Assembly: GCA_963744345.1 (NCBI GenBank)
Contig: CAVUTD010000021.1
Coordinates: forward strand, 1-64,000
DNA from: DASTFP01 sp963744345
Lineage (GTDB): Bacteria; Verrucomicrobiota; Verrucomicrobiia; Chthoniobacterales; Terrimicrobiaceae
Length of the DNA: 64,000 nucleotides
Direction of reading: 5' to 3'
Shown in pieces: positions 46,037 to 55,386 of the stretch (positions are counted from its first letter, which is position 1; the number at the start of each line of letters is the position of its first letter). Under the pieces are notes generated by a model. That model ran no database searches, had not been told where the DNA came from, and saw nothing but the letters and a program-made list of their open reading frames with translations. Position numbers and translations under genes: made by a program.

Positions 46037-46856
46037 GTTGGCGGAAGTCGAGTATTTTCGCCGACGCTGGGATGATGGCATCGGCGAGCGCGTCGTGCGC
46101 GTCGAGTTGCATCGAGAGAAGCGCATCTTCCGTGGCAGCGATCCGGATCTTATCAAAAAGACACTGCGCGGCCAAAAGCTGCTTGGCTCGGAGACGCGCG
46201 GGAAACAGATCGCGCTTCGCTTCTCCAAAGGCGCGTGGCTCGGAATTCATCTTGGCATGTCGGGCAAACTCCGCGTGGAAGCGGCGCATTTTGCGCCGGA
46301 CAAGCACGATCATCTCTCGCTTTTCCAAAAATCTCGGGCGCTTATTTTCTCTGATCCGCGAATGTTCGGACGCGTTCGCTTTCACGTTGGAAACGAAACG
46401 CCGCCTTGGTGGGCGAGTCTGCCACCGGCGGTGACCTCGCGCGAGTTTACTGCAGCACGGCTAAGCCACATTTTGCTGCGGCGACGGCGCAGTCCGCTGA
46501 AGGCGTTGCTATTGATGCAGCAGTTCTTTCCCGGTGTCGGAAACTGGATGGCCGACGAGGTCCTCTGGCAGGCACGTCTGCATCCCCGCGTTGCCGCCGG
46601 CGCGCTCGATAATGCCGCCGCGCGCGAGTTGTGGCGCGTGATGCGTTCGGTCTGTCGCGTCGCGCTGAAGACGATTGGCGTCGACTGGAGCGATCCGCCG
46701 GCCGGCTGGCTCATCCATCAACGGTGGAAGGGCAACGGGCGCTGCCCGAGGGACGCGATCCGGCTGAAACACGCAACCGTCGGCGGACGCACTACTGCCT
46801 GGTGCTCGCGTTGTCAAAAGCTGGCACGAAGCCAACGCGCAGGAGCGGCTGCCTAG
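46029..46856 (+). CDS. Formamidopyrimidine-DNA glycosylase/Nei family protein
   Basis: 275 residues starting GTG-P-E (PELAEVEYFRRRW). The catalytic Pro1/Glu2 after Met removal, GIHLGMSGKLRV, SDPRMFGRVRF, and the H2TH region LMQQFFPGVGNWMADEVLWQ are all present. The C-terminal zinc finger is NGRCPRDAIRLK, GRTTAWCSRCQK: Asp replaces the second of the usual four cysteines (three remain), so zinc binding may be altered. It excises oxidised purines. Co-translated with the small basic protein, divergent from uvsE-DHH; together they look like a DNA-damage divergon. Confidence 0.9.
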   Translation: MPELAEVEYFRRRWDDGIGERVVRVELHREKRIFRGSDPDLIKKTLRGQKLLGSETRGKQIALRFSKGAWLGIHLGMSGKLRVEAAHFAPDKHDHLSLFQKSRALIFSDPRMFGRVRFHVGNETPPWWASLPPAVTSREFTAARLSHILLRRRRSPLKALLLMQQFFPGVGNWMADEVLWQARLHPRVAAGALDNAAARELWRVMRSVCRVALKTIGVDWSDPPAGWLIHQRWKGNGRCPRDAIRLKHATVGGRTTAWCSRCQKLARSQRAGAAA

Positions 46857-47337
46857 TGCAGCGGAACGCATGATTCTGACGGGTTGATTTTGCGGACTCC
46901 GCATTGCAGCGGCTGAACTCACGCAGCATAGCATCAGGTTCATCCGTTACACTGCACGAGTAGAACGCTGTGACAAACTTGGGGCGCAGGCTGCGGATTC
47001 GGTCCAGCTGCGTAGGTCCTCATTCCGCCGCAGAGTTTCGCAGCTCCAGGCCTCTGCGGGCGTCATTGTTGAGGCTTCACTCGAAGCGGCGACTGTTTCG
47101 AAATGGTCCAGGAATGCTATAAGTGACGAAAGCGTTGCTGGCCCGTATAGCGGTCCGCGATGTGGTCAATAGCTTCCTCGCTCTGTCAGCTGTTATCCGA
47201 GGTCTTCACAGGGCCCAAAGGTTTTGAACACCCGGATTTTTTAAATCTTGGGCAATTTGTCGAAACCCGCGTCGGATAGCTAGACATACAAGCTTCCGAT
47301 CCGCCGCGCCGGTGAGACGGCAAGAAACAGCCTAACA
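46857..47337. other. Intergenic region, no gene seen
   Basis: About 480 bases between the Fpg gene and the 3' end of the secreted glycosidase-like gene. No coding frame with family content, tRNA fold or strong terminator was recognised. The two genes converge here. Confidence 0.45.
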
Positions 47338-49626
47338 CTACGGAACCGGCGCGCTTGGGATGGCCGGTTCTTCAAAGGCACCAAAGGGCGCCGAAAACTG
47401 ACTGTCCATCGGGGGGATCAATTGAAAAATCGGGACACGTCCGCGAGGCGGCCCTGTATTGGCGTCTTCCTGCACATAATGCCATTGGCCGGTTGTCGGG
47501 AAGTAAATGTAATCCGGCCGGTTCCGGGGAAGGAACGCCTCTTTGTTGTCCCACTCGAGCAGGCGAACCGTTAGGCCTCTTTTCAGGTGGTCTCTGCGCA
47601 CTTTGACTGCACCAAACGGATCGAGTTGCCATTCGTTCACAGTGCCAGGCACCCGGTACATCGTTCCCCATTCCGTGTCCATATGTCCGTAGCTCTGAGC
47701 GAGCACCTGCTGGCGGAGATGGAACCTACGGAACAATGGATTCGCCCTGGCGTAGGTGGAGGCCAAAGTGGCGTAGCCCTCGCTCACCGCCGAGACGTAG
47801 GGCTGGAGAGGCGTAAGACTATCCGGATTTGTCGGATCCGGATTTTGGGGTGCCCGATCGTTCACTGCCACCCGATAAAGTCCCCAGCTTTCTTCGGGCC
47901 AGTCAATACTTTGGCCGCCGTCATGAGTGAACGGGTAGCCTGGATAGGCCAGCGTTCCGTCTTTCATCGTGACCTGGCCCGCGGTGTTCGTCTGATACTC
48001 GCCCGTTTGCGGATTGAAAGGCGAAACATTGGTATCGACGTTTGCCGGATTAAATTGGGAGTTCTTCCACCACTCGTCGGAATACTCAAAGTAAAATGCT
48101 CCGGCAACGAAACCGAGATTGGTATGCATGTAGCTAATATCCGCGTTAATGCTCTTCACGCCGTTCGCGAGTTCACTGGCCGAAAGATCCCCGGCCTGAG
48201 CATTGCCCGCCGTGGGGCCGGATACACCGACCGGGATGTTTTGCCCGGCCGGAGTGCCCCATTCTGTCAACCAGAGCGGCCGTCCATAGGCGCCCTTTGC
48301 GGCGAGGATCACGTTCGTTTCGTAGTCGTCAAAGTCCCCGCTCATACCCGAATAGATATTCAATCCCCACACATCCACCACCGTCGAGATTGCTTTCTCG
48401 ACCGGAGCATTATTGAAGATCGTGGGCGGGTTCTGTCCCGCCATATCCTTCACAATCAGCGAGCCGTTATATAATGTGCGGTCGTCTTGAAAGGCGATCG
48501 TGACCAGCTTGTCGGGAGCCACCGCTTTGATCGCCTGATACATTTTCAGGTAATACAGCCAGACGCGCGAATCTGCATTCCACGGAGGCTGGTTTTGCTC
48601 GTTCGACATGCAAAAACCGATCACTGCCGGGTGTCGACCGTAGAGCGTGGCGATTTTTACGGCCGTTTGCAGGTAAAAATTTTGATAGGCATTCGAGATA
48701 TCCGGGGCGCCAAAGTTGAAGCAATTTCCTCCTTCCAAAGCGATGCCAAGCACCACGTAAATGCCAGACCTGTAACACGCGTCGAGAAAAGGAGTGTGAT
48801 CGAAAAAGACCGTGTAAGGGTACTGCGTGTTTGTATACACCGTCATGGGTGTATTCTGCGTAATGCTCTGAAGGTAGGAAATGTCGTCCTGCTTCATCCA
48901 GTACCACGTGTAATAAGTCCGCAACGCGTTCACCCCGATTCCGGTGAGAATCGCCGTATCACGCCGACCGATGTCATTGGCATTATTAATGCCGTCATAG
49001 GTCCACCAAGGCGGAGTGAACCAATCTCCAATCCCGGGCTGAAAGGTTGCCCCACCAATCGGCGTGGGAGAATAATCGACGCCTTTGGCGAAGAAATTCG
49101 CGCCGTCCTTCTGAACAACGGTCCCATGGGACTTCCAGGTTGTCGTCGGGAGGATGACCGGATTTGGAGGGATCGTGAGGCTGATGGTGTAATCCGTAGC
49201 GCTCGAGGGAACCAGAACGGAGGGGCTAGCAAACGGTCGGGTGGTGTTCAAATTATATGAGACAATCCCCTGACCCGGCCCCGCGCTTCCGAACACTTGA
49301 ATGAACACGAATGCCGTGTTGGCAAAACTGCCGTCCAGTTGCAGGGTCACCGAAATTGGTCCCGTGGTCGGATTGAACGACACCGACACCTGGTCGTTCG
49401 TGCCGCTCGGCGCCACGGTGATCGGCGTAGATCCGGGGGTCAAAGTCGCCGTGCCATTGCCCGACGGTGTGAGCACAGTCAACTGCGGTGTGAAGGTAAG
49501 CGTCTGATTGGACAGGTTGTTTACCACCAGGGTGACGGTCTGTGCTGTGGCAATCTGAACGACCGCTCCGAGAAGACCGGCAGCGAGAGCGACGATACGG
49601 CTGTATCGAAGGATAACGGTATTCAT
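47338..49626 (-). CDS. Large secreted protein with TIM-barrel glycoside-hydrolase-like domain
   Basis: 762 residues from ATG 49626. A signal peptide (VALAAGLLGAVVQIATAQ) is followed by a Thr/Pro-rich beta-sandwich region (residues 30-150), then a (beta/alpha)8 clan A-type barrel with FAKGVDYSPTPIGG, IGVNALRTYYTWYWMKQDD, VVLGIALEGG, IGFCMSNEQNQPPWNADS (likely acid/base Glu after Asn) and PLWLTEWGTPAG (likely nucleophile Glu). Layout recalls GH2/GH5-like or beta-1,3-glucanosyl-type enzymes, but the exact family cannot be fixed by eye. The C-terminal 120 residues are a further unassigned domain. Acts outside the cytoplasm. Confidence 0.82.
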   Translation of the reverse strand: MNTVILRYSRIVALAAGLLGAVVQIATAQTVTLVVNNLSNQTLTFTPQLTVLTPSGNGTATLTPGSTPITVAPSGTNDQVSVSFNPTTGPISVTLQLDGSFANTAFVFIQVFGSAGPGQGIVSYNLNTTRPFASPSVLVPSSATDYTISLTIPPNPVILPTTTWKSHGTVVQKDGANFFAKGVDYSPTPIGGATFQPGIGDWFTPPWWTYDGINNANDIGRRDTAILTGIGVNALRTYYTWYWMKQDDISYLQSITQNTPMTVYTNTQYPYTVFFDHTPFLDACYRSGIYVVLGIALEGGNCFNFGAPDISNAYQNFYLQTAVKIATLYGRHPAVIGFCMSNEQNQPPWNADSRVWLYYLKMYQAIKAVAPDKLVTIAFQDDRTLYNGSLIVKDMAGQNPPTIFNNAPVEKAISTVVDVWGLNIYSGMSGDFDDYETNVILAAKGAYGRPLWLTEWGTPAGQNIPVGVSGPTAGNAQAGDLSASELANGVKSINADISYMHTNLGFVAGAFYFEYSDEWWKNSQFNPANVDTNVSPFNPQTGEYQTNTAGQVTMKDGTLAYPGYPFTHDGGQSIDWPEESWGLYRVAVNDRAPQNPDPTNPDSLTPLQPYVSAVSEGYATLASTYARANPLFRRFHLRQQVLAQSYGHMDTEWGTMYRVPGTVNEWQLDPFGAVKVRRDHLKRGLTVRLLEWDNKEAFLPRNRPDYIYFPTTGQWHYVQEDANTGPPRGRVPIFQLIPPMDSQFSAPFGAFEEPAIPSAPVP

Positions 49627-49880
49627 AGATGATCTTCGAACAATCGGGGGAGACGATCCCAGGTGGGATCTCTTTGCAGTGATTCTCCACGCGGGCAGCG
49701 GAGGCCGAATCGTCTCGCTACGGACGGTTTGGCACAATCGGACCGCAGAGGCAAGACTTGCCCCGGCGCGCAGCGATTCAGCGAAGCGGCAGCAGGGGCT
49801 AGACTGTTGCGCCGGAATTCGGCTTGGAAAGAGGTGAGGCATGAAAATGCCATCCCTAGCCTTTTTTGCCGTGACGCGAC

Positions 49881-50498
49881 TTAGTGACCGCTGTGCGGCG
49901 GCACCACCCAATAGTAAATCCTGTGCTGCTGGAGCACCCGCACGTTCAGCGTCTTGAACCTCATGTCCTGACGCACGCGCACGTTTAGAGTCTTGAGCGG
50001 CGTCCAGTGACCCAGGTCGTGGTTGTGGGAAACCACCCGGCTGCCCGGCTTCAGATCGCTTAAGAGCTTAGGTCGAAGCCGCCGGTTCATCTCCGGCCCC
50101 AGATAGAGAGTGACGACGGTCGCCTCACGGATGTCAGTCTTGAACAAGTCTTGTTGGAGGAACTTGACCTTGTCGGCGACACCGGCTTCGGCGGCATTCT
50201 CGCGTGCCTCCCTGATCAGGGCTGGATCGATGTCGACTCCGACGCCGCGGGTGCCGAACTTCTTGGCGGCGGTGATGACGATGCGGCCGTCGCCGGAGCC
50301 GAGATCGTAAAGGATGTCGTTCTTGCCCACCTTGGCCACCTTCAGCATCTCCGCGACGACCTTCTCGTGCGTGGGCTCATAGGGAACTTCCGGCTTCTTT
50401 TCAAGAGGCTTAAGAGGTTGCTGCGCCATCGTCGAGACGACGGACAGCGGGACCGCCACAACGAGAGTCAGGGCAATGAGCGGACGGTGAAGCCGCAT
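49881..50498 (-). CDS. Exported class I SAM-dependent methyltransferase-like protein
   Basis: 205 residues. Signal-peptide start (MRLHRPLIALTLVVAVPLSV), then HEKVVAEMLKVAKVGKNDIL, the SAM loop YDLGSGDGRIVITAAKKFG and VGVDIDPALIREARENAAEA, ending HRIYYWVVPPHSGH. This exported methyltransferase-like family is common in Planctomycetota and Verrucomicrobiota; its substrate is unknown. An internal 39-base duplication (49941-49957 and 49980-49996) repeats KTLNVRV near the C terminus. ATG 50498 chosen over 50525. Confidence 0.85.
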   Translation of the reverse strand: MRLHRPLIALTLVVAVPLSVVSTMAQQPLKPLEKKPEVPYEPTHEKVVAEMLKVAKVGKNDILYDLGSGDGRIVITAAKKFGTRGVGVDIDPALIREARENAAEAGVADKVKFLQQDLFKTDIREATVVTLYLGPEMNRRLRPKLLSDLKPGSRVVSHNHDLGHWTPLKTLNVRVRQDMRFKTLNVRVLQQHRIYYWVVPPHSGH

Positions 50499-50819
50499 CT
50501 CAGGATCTCCTTTGATCAGGGGCACCCGGGAAGATGGGCGCGTGGATCGGCGTCAGCGCCGCGTTCAGCGGCATTGGTCTCTTAAATTCCATAGCGTAAC
50601 GCATCGGCATGAAGACAGACCTAAGCGTTAGGTCCGCTGGCCGCAAGGGCATAAGCCGACAAATTACTTTCATCGCCTCCACTCTTTGGACCACGCGGGA
50701 TAACCCTGAAAACAGGCACAATTAGGGGCACAGCAGCTCTAGGAGTCAGTGCGCAACGGGCTGTTGCCCAAATCGGCCCCGATTCTGGCGTGAGAAATGC
50801 TTAGGGATGGAGTTAGCTA
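50499..50819. other. Intergenic region with a short hairpin
   Basis: No gene seen. GACCTAA-GCG-TTAGGTC at 50618-50634 is a perfect 7-bp hairpin, possibly part of the methyltransferase promoter or a relic of the adjacent insertion sequence. Confidence 0.4.
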
Positions 50820-51465
50820 TGATGGGCCATTGGCAGAAGCAGACCGAGCTGTGGGTGGAACCGATAAACTTAGGCCGACGAATTCCGTGAGATCATTTGC
50901 TAAGAAAGATCAATAAGGTACTCGACCTCGGGTTCGTGCGCCGCGAAGTGGCGGGCTTCTACGGGAGCAATGGCCATGTGTCGGTCGACCCGGTGATCAT
51001 CATCAAGCTCATGCTCCTGCTCTTTCTCGACGATGTGCGGAGCGAGCGCGAGCTGATGCGGATTGTGCCGCTGCGCTTGGACTATCTGTGGTTCTTAGGC
51101 TACGGGCTCGAGGATGAGATCCCCACTGACAGTGTTTTGAGCAAAGCGCGCAAACGTTGGGGAGCGCAAGTCTTTGAGCGGCTCTTTGCTCGGAGCGTCG
51201 AGCAGTGTGTTGCTGCGGGCCTGGTCGATGGCAGCAAGCTGTATCTTGATGCCTCTCTGGTAGCCGCGAATGCGTCCCGCAACTCAGTCATCGAGGTGGT
51301 GGTTCGGCGCGAGGTGAGTAAGCTTGAGGAGCAGGAGCAAGAAGAATGACCAGGACTGCGGCAGCAGCGGGGGCTCGGTCAATCGGAAGCTGCGGAGCAC
51401 CACCGACCCAGACTCCACAGTGGTCCGGCACCAGCAGGGCAAGCCGACTCCCTCCTATAAGACTG
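50820..51465 (+). pseudogene. IS1182-type transposase, truncated
   Basis: MMGHWQKQTELWVEPINLGR starts the protein, a TGA interrupts at 50888-50890, then DHLLRKINKVLDLGFVRREV, SVDPVIIIKLMLLLFLDDVR (DUF772 region) and DGSKLYLDASLVAANASRN follow. A frameshift near 51335 precedes VNRKLRSTTDPDSTVVRHQQ. The C-terminal half is missing: at about 51465 the sequence turns into an ABC permease gene end. At least three defects make it inactive. Confidence 0.82.
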
Positions 51466-51638
51466 CGCAATCGCGCAGCCAAGGAGTCTATCCGCCAGAA
51501 CGGACCTTGATTGTGTCCGTATTGCGCAACGGTCTGACCCTCTCCGGCATTGACCCCCTCTGGCAAGATCTGGTCACTGGCGTCCTGGTGATCAGCGCCG
51601 TCGCGGTCGATCAGATCTCTAGAGGGAGGCAGCGATGA
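51466..51638 (+). pseudogene. 3' end of a sugar ABC transporter permease (RbsC-like)
   Basis: The frame ends LIVSVLRNGLTLSGIDPLWQ, DLVTGVLVISAVAVDQISRG: the last helix of a ribose/xylose-type permease. Only about 50 residues remain, the rest having been replaced by the IS1182-type remnant. Its TGA overlaps the ATG of the ATP-binding gene. Confidence 0.75.
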
Positions 51639-51749
51639 ATGTCGCGGTCGAGAACACCAACGCCCCCGCGCAAGGTGAAATCGTACTGGAGGCGCGTAAT
51701 ATCGTCAAACGCTACGGGCACGTGACAGCGCTCGATGGCGCCAACCCCT

Positions 51750-52085
51750 ATGAAAGGTGTCAAGTGAGCTGTGGAAAGATTTATTGATTTAGATGAGATC
51801 GTTCTTTGGGTATTGGCCTGCCGGGGTTGTTGCTGTTTGGTTCTTTGGAACGCGTCCCCTTCGAGGGATTGGGCTTACAGGTCTACTTCAGCTTCCAAAC
51901 TCCTATCCGTGCATCCGAACTTCAGAGAACGGAGCGACAATTTGACTTATTCGTCAGCGTGAAGGGAAACGTGGACGCGGTCCAATCTAGAGCAGCGAGC
52001 GCCCTGAATGGGAGGCTCAGCTTGGCGCACGAACACGCGCCACGTTCCAAAGGGTGAATGATACAAAGTCTTAAAGAGGTTAATT
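51750..52085 (-). ncRNA. Candidate bridge/seek RNA region of the IS110-type element
   Basis: The 336 bases after the transposase stop have no coding content. In IS110/IS1111 elements the non-coding end is transcribed into a guide RNA that pairs with target and donor DNA. The size and location downstream of the transposase gene fit the IS1111 subgroup. No structure was computed, so this marks the region only. Confidence 0.4.
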
Positions 52086-52087
52086 TG

Positions 52088-53188
52088 TTACTTAAATCCG
52101 AGCATAGCTGGTGTGCAGCGTGCGGTATGAAGTCTCCAAAGATCGACAGCGACCTGACGAGCCACGGCGACAATGGCCTTCTTGCGCTGCGCCCTGGTAG
52201 CTTGGGCTCCTTGTGCTAAGACAGTGAGTCGCTTTTGGACCGGGTGATATCCGGGCTGATAGCGCACCAAGCGCCAGGCCAGCTCAACCAAAGCCGCCCG
52301 TAGCCTGCTATTGCCATGCCTTGTGATGGAGCGGGACACTCGTTTCGACCCCGAGCTATATTCTCCCGGACAAAGTCCGGTATAACTGGAGACCTGCCGA
52401 CGGTTGTTGAAACGCTGCCAATTGCAGATCTCGCGGCTGATGATCACAGTGCTTAACGCGCCGATACCCTTGGGCAGTGCGGCGGGCGCCGCTCTTTCCA
52501 ACTCGACAGTAAGGGCGCGGATTTGTTGATCGAGGGCTAAGAGCACCGGTCGATAGAGTTCAAGGTGGGACAGGATCCAAAGTGGCAGAAGCGTGCCGAG
52601 CCTTTTCCAGCTCTGCGGTCTCCACCAGCGCGCCGGCGCCGGCAAACCATGATCAACCAGCAGACCGCGACCCTGAGCCTCCAGCTTCTGTCGGTGATGG
52701 ACGAGCTGTTCACGTTGACGCACCCAGTGTCGGGCCCGCTCCTCTTCTTCATCAGGCACCCGAATCACCGCCAGAGAGTTTTTGTTGCCAGCCAAGTAGC
52801 GATCCAGGCGCAGGCAGAGTGCGCGACTATCTCTGCCGTCAGTCTTCACTCGGGTATTGGCTTCGTCGAGCTTCTGCGGGGCAACGACGTAGCAGTAGGC
52901 GCCAGCCTGCAGCAACCCGCGGTAGAGCCCGTAGCCAAAGCCACACGCTTCATAGACGACATGGACTTCAAGGCCTTCTTGCACGCGCGCTTGGACCCAG
53001 GGCACGAATTTCGCGGGAGCAAAACGCTGCGGTGGGCGTGGCGTAGCATGGTCATACTGAGTTACCACGACTAAGTTCTCCCGATGGATGTCGACTCCAA
53101 TCTTGAGTAACGAGCCGCTCTCCTTTACTTTCGATTTAGCCGCCGCGGGTGCCGCGGTCACACTGTGGCAAACGGTGTACTTTTTCAT
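52088..53188 (-). CDS. IS110-family transposase
   Basis: 366 residues from ATG 53188. N-terminal RuvC-like DEDD domain: LKIGVDIHRENLVVVTQYDH (first Asp), VHVVYEACGFGYGLYRGLLQ (Glu), VKTDGRDSRALCLRL (Asp pair). C-terminal Transposase_20 domain: KGIGALSTVIISREI, FNNRRQVSSYTGLCPGEYSS and SRSITRHGNSRLRAALVELA, containing the conserved Ser and RHGN-type signature. All conserved blocks are present and no interruption is seen, so it may be active. Confidence 0.93.
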   Translation of the reverse strand: MKKYTVCHSVTAAPAAAKSKVKESGSLLKIGVDIHRENLVVVTQYDHATPRPPQRFAPAKFVPWVQARVQEGLEVHVVYEACGFGYGLYRGLLQAGAYCYVVAPQKLDEANTRVKTDGRDSRALCLRLDRYLAGNKNSLAVIRVPDEEEERARHWVRQREQLVHHRQKLEAQGRGLLVDHGLPAPARWWRPQSWKRLGTLLPLWILSHLELYRPVLLALDQQIRALTVELERAAPAALPKGIGALSTVIISREICNWQRFNNRRQVSSYTGLCPGEYSSGSKRVSRSITRHGNSRLRAALVELAWRLVRYQPGYHPVQKRLTVLAQGAQATRAQRKKAIVAVARQVAVDLWRLHTARCTPAMLGFK

Positions 53189-54212
53189 AGAGCGGGTGAG
53201 TCTACCAAAGACTCGCCCGCGTCCTTTACATGCCATCTGGAGCTGCGAGCAGGCGAGGTGCTCGCGATCATTGGTGACAACGGCGCGGGCAAGAGCACGC
53301 TGATCAAAGTGCTTTGCGGCGCGGTGATACCAGATGAGGGGGAAGTCTTGCTGGACGGGGTGCCGGTTCACTTCCAGAGCCCCCTCGACCCGCGCAAGCG
53401 CGGCATCGAGACTGTATACCAGGATCTCGCCGTCGCTCCTGCCCTCGATATCGCGACCAACCTCTTTCTGGGTCGAGAAGTTCGCTGCCGCGGGCTGCTT
53501 GGTTCCTGGTTTCGGCTGCTGGATAAAGGCCGAATGAAGCGAGAGGCGCAGAAAGAAATGGAGGAGCTGAAGTTCCATCTTCCGTCGATCGACAGCGCGG
53601 TTGAAGATCTCTCTGGCGGCCAGCGGCAGGGGGTAGCGGTGGCTCGTTCGGCCATTTTCGCTCGCCGCTTGGTCATCATGGATGAGCCGACCGCCGCTCT
53701 CGGAGTCCGCGAGTCCGGAGAAGTGCTGAACCTCATCCGGACGATTCGGGACCGGGGGCTTCCGGTGATCCTCATCAGTCACAATATGCCGCACGTTTTC
53801 GAGTTGGCAGACCGTATTCACATCATGCGTCTCGGGCGACGCGCTGCTCTCACAACCCCGCAGCAACATTCGATGGCTGAAGTGGTGGCGATCATGACCG
53901 GCGCTGCGCCCGGCGACGAGCAGCCTCGCGGCTAAGGCTGGAGCGGCAGGGTTCCGATGCCGCAAAATACATGACATTCACCACAAGTTTGGGTGCAACG
54001 TCTCTTCGTTGAACGCAGCCTTGAGCACGTCTTTGATGAAGGCTCTCTCAGCCCCGAGAATTCTCTCGCTCTCCATGAATTGCGGACCACTCGGTTAGCC
54101 GCCACTGCGGACACCGATCCCGACACCATTCCTGCCCGCAGGTGCATTCGCTTGATGGATGTTACCTGGGGCGACCTGGAAGACTGAATCTTTTCGACCT
54201 AAAATCTCAGAG

Positions 54213-54391
54213 AAAGCCTTCGCAAAGCCCACGGCGACGCCGAGCGCGAAAATCAGCGGGAGGTTGGTAAAGACCGCTCCTCCGGCGTCTGCGAGCCATT
54301 TGATGTTGAGCAAGTCGGGCTGTCCCAAACGGAGCAGAAGTCCGGCAACAGGAAGCACCGCGATGGGCAACATCAATGCCCGACCGAGCTT
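54213..54391 (-). pseudogene. 5' fragment of a PTS EIIC gene (glucose/GlcNAc type)
   Basis: KLGRALMLPIAVLPVAGLLL, RLGQPDLLNIKWLADAGGAV and FTNLPLIFALGVAVGFAK are the first TM helices of NagE/PtsG-type EIIC. Similarity starts after the first few residues (start codon lost) and ends at GFAK near 54213; the frame continues in unrelated sequence. About 58 residues survive. Confidence 0.72.
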
Positions 54392-54399
54392 CTAAAATT

Positions 54400-55071
54400 T
54401 TAGCAAATGAAGTTGCACTCAAAATCGTTGAGAGCCTTTCTACTGTTTGGTAGTTGTCTTAGATCGTACTAACTGGGAAAGCTTTCTTTACCAGTATCCG
54501 GACTCGGCAGCAGTGTCTAACTCAAGCGCTTCTTCGGCCAGCTTCCAGCAACTTGCCGGCTCCATCGGAGTCGTCGGTTGAAGCGGTCGTTATTCCCGCC
54601 CCATGGGGACGAAACCCGACGATCGAGCCGGTCTATGGCGGAACCGTTGCTGGATATTCGTTGAGCGAAGACCGGATCCGGTATTTACTCAAGTGGAAAC
54701 AACGCGTCCGGATAAGAGACAATCGATTATGACACCCATTAGCTTATAACTTTCTATCTAACAGCTTCTGGGTTTTCGCGAGCCTCGGATCATCCGTGGT
54801 TGATAGCAAGGTCATACTGATCCGACTACACAGGTGATGATTGAGGTGATCGCGGGAAGGAGTGTTCGTCCCTCGCGGCCACTCCGGTGTTCCTCGTCCA
54901 AGCTAAACGTTCGACACCGTGACGTGATCACGCCGCATAGCTGTAGTCTCAGAATATTCAGGAAAGATGATGTGCGAGAGCGTGCTTGACTTCTTCTGAA
55001 CATGTCCTGTCGTCGGATGCCGCTCGCGCCGGCAAGATAAACGATAGCGCGAGCTCTCGCGTGACTCGTCA
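54400..55071. other. Gene-poor region
   Basis: About 670 bases with no recognised gene. Minus-strand frames overlap the adjacent lipoprotein gene in other registers and are taken to be shadows. AT content is higher than in the neighbouring genes. Confidence 0.45.
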
Positions 55072-55386
55072 TTAATAATAATAGCGGTAACCGCGTCGAT
55101 GGTAGTAACGAGGACCCGGACGGAAGTAATAGCGTCTAGGGCCCACGTAATAAGCGGGTCTGCCTCGATGAATGTAAACTGGACGGTTACGATAGTAGTA
55201 TCCCGCAGGAGCTCCATAGAAGCCAACGCTGACCACGGGGCCGGGAAGTAGCGGGGGTGGACCGACCGCCACTGCCGCTCCTCCCACCGGATAGACACAC
55301 CCCGTCATTGCAAGAGCATCCAAAAGGCAAAGCGCCCCCAGCAAGAACATGAGAAACTTCGATTTGACTAGCCGCAGCACTCTCAT
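55072..55386 (-). CDS. Small Tyr/Arg/Gly-rich lipoprotein
   Basis: 104 residues: basic start MRVLRLVKSKF, hydrophobic core, lipobox LAMTGC at about residue 30, then a Gly/Pro region (GGAAVAVGPPPLLPGPVVSV) and a Tyr/Arg-rich tail (GPRRYYFRPGPRYYHRRGYR) ending YYY. Such tails are usual in small envelope proteins of unknown role (YXWGXW-like and similar). It stands alone. Function unknown; envelope location is inferred from the lipobox. Confidence 0.75.
   Translation of the reverse strand: MRVLRLVKSKFLMFLLGALCLLDALAMTGCVYPVGGAAVAVGPPPLLPGPVVSVGFYGAPAGYYYRNRPVYIHRGRPAYYVGPRRYYFRPGPRYYHRRGYRYYY

Larger units (their letters stand above)
51746..53230 (-). mobile_element. IS110/IS1111-family insertion sequence (about 1.49 kb)
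   Basis: Interrupts the ATP-binding gene between codons for ALDGAN and HLELRAGEV. Approximate ends: ccctatgaaaggtgtc (left) and cgtcctttaca (right); the outer bases show only a weak subterminal inverted repeat (TGAAAGG / TGTAAAGG reversed). A single transposase runs leftward. The non-coding DNA is 42 bases on the transposase 5' side and about 340 bases on the 3' side, which is the IS1111-like arrangement. Confidence 0.8.
51635..53935 (+). pseudogene. Sugar ABC transporter ATP-binding protein, split by an IS110-type element
   Basis: Part 1 (51635-51745): MNVAVENTNAPAQGEIVLEA then NIVKRYGHVTALDGAN. Part 2 (53231-53935): LELRAGEVLAIIGDNGAGKS (Walker A GDNGAGKS), YQDLAVAPALDIATNLFLGR (Q-loop), EDLSGGQRQGVAVARSAIFA (signature), RLVIMDEPTAALGVRESGEV (Walker B) and ILISHNMPHVFELADRIHIM (H-loop). 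Joined, they give a complete single-domain carbohydrate ATPase of about 270 residues. A GAGGGAGG ribosome-binding site precedes the ATG. The IS lies between 51746 and 53230, disabling it. Confidence 0.87.

Noticed and set aside
52088..53977. IS110 transposase extended to 629 codons
   Set aside because: The upstream part is antisense to the ABC ATPase gene; the transposase starts at 53188.
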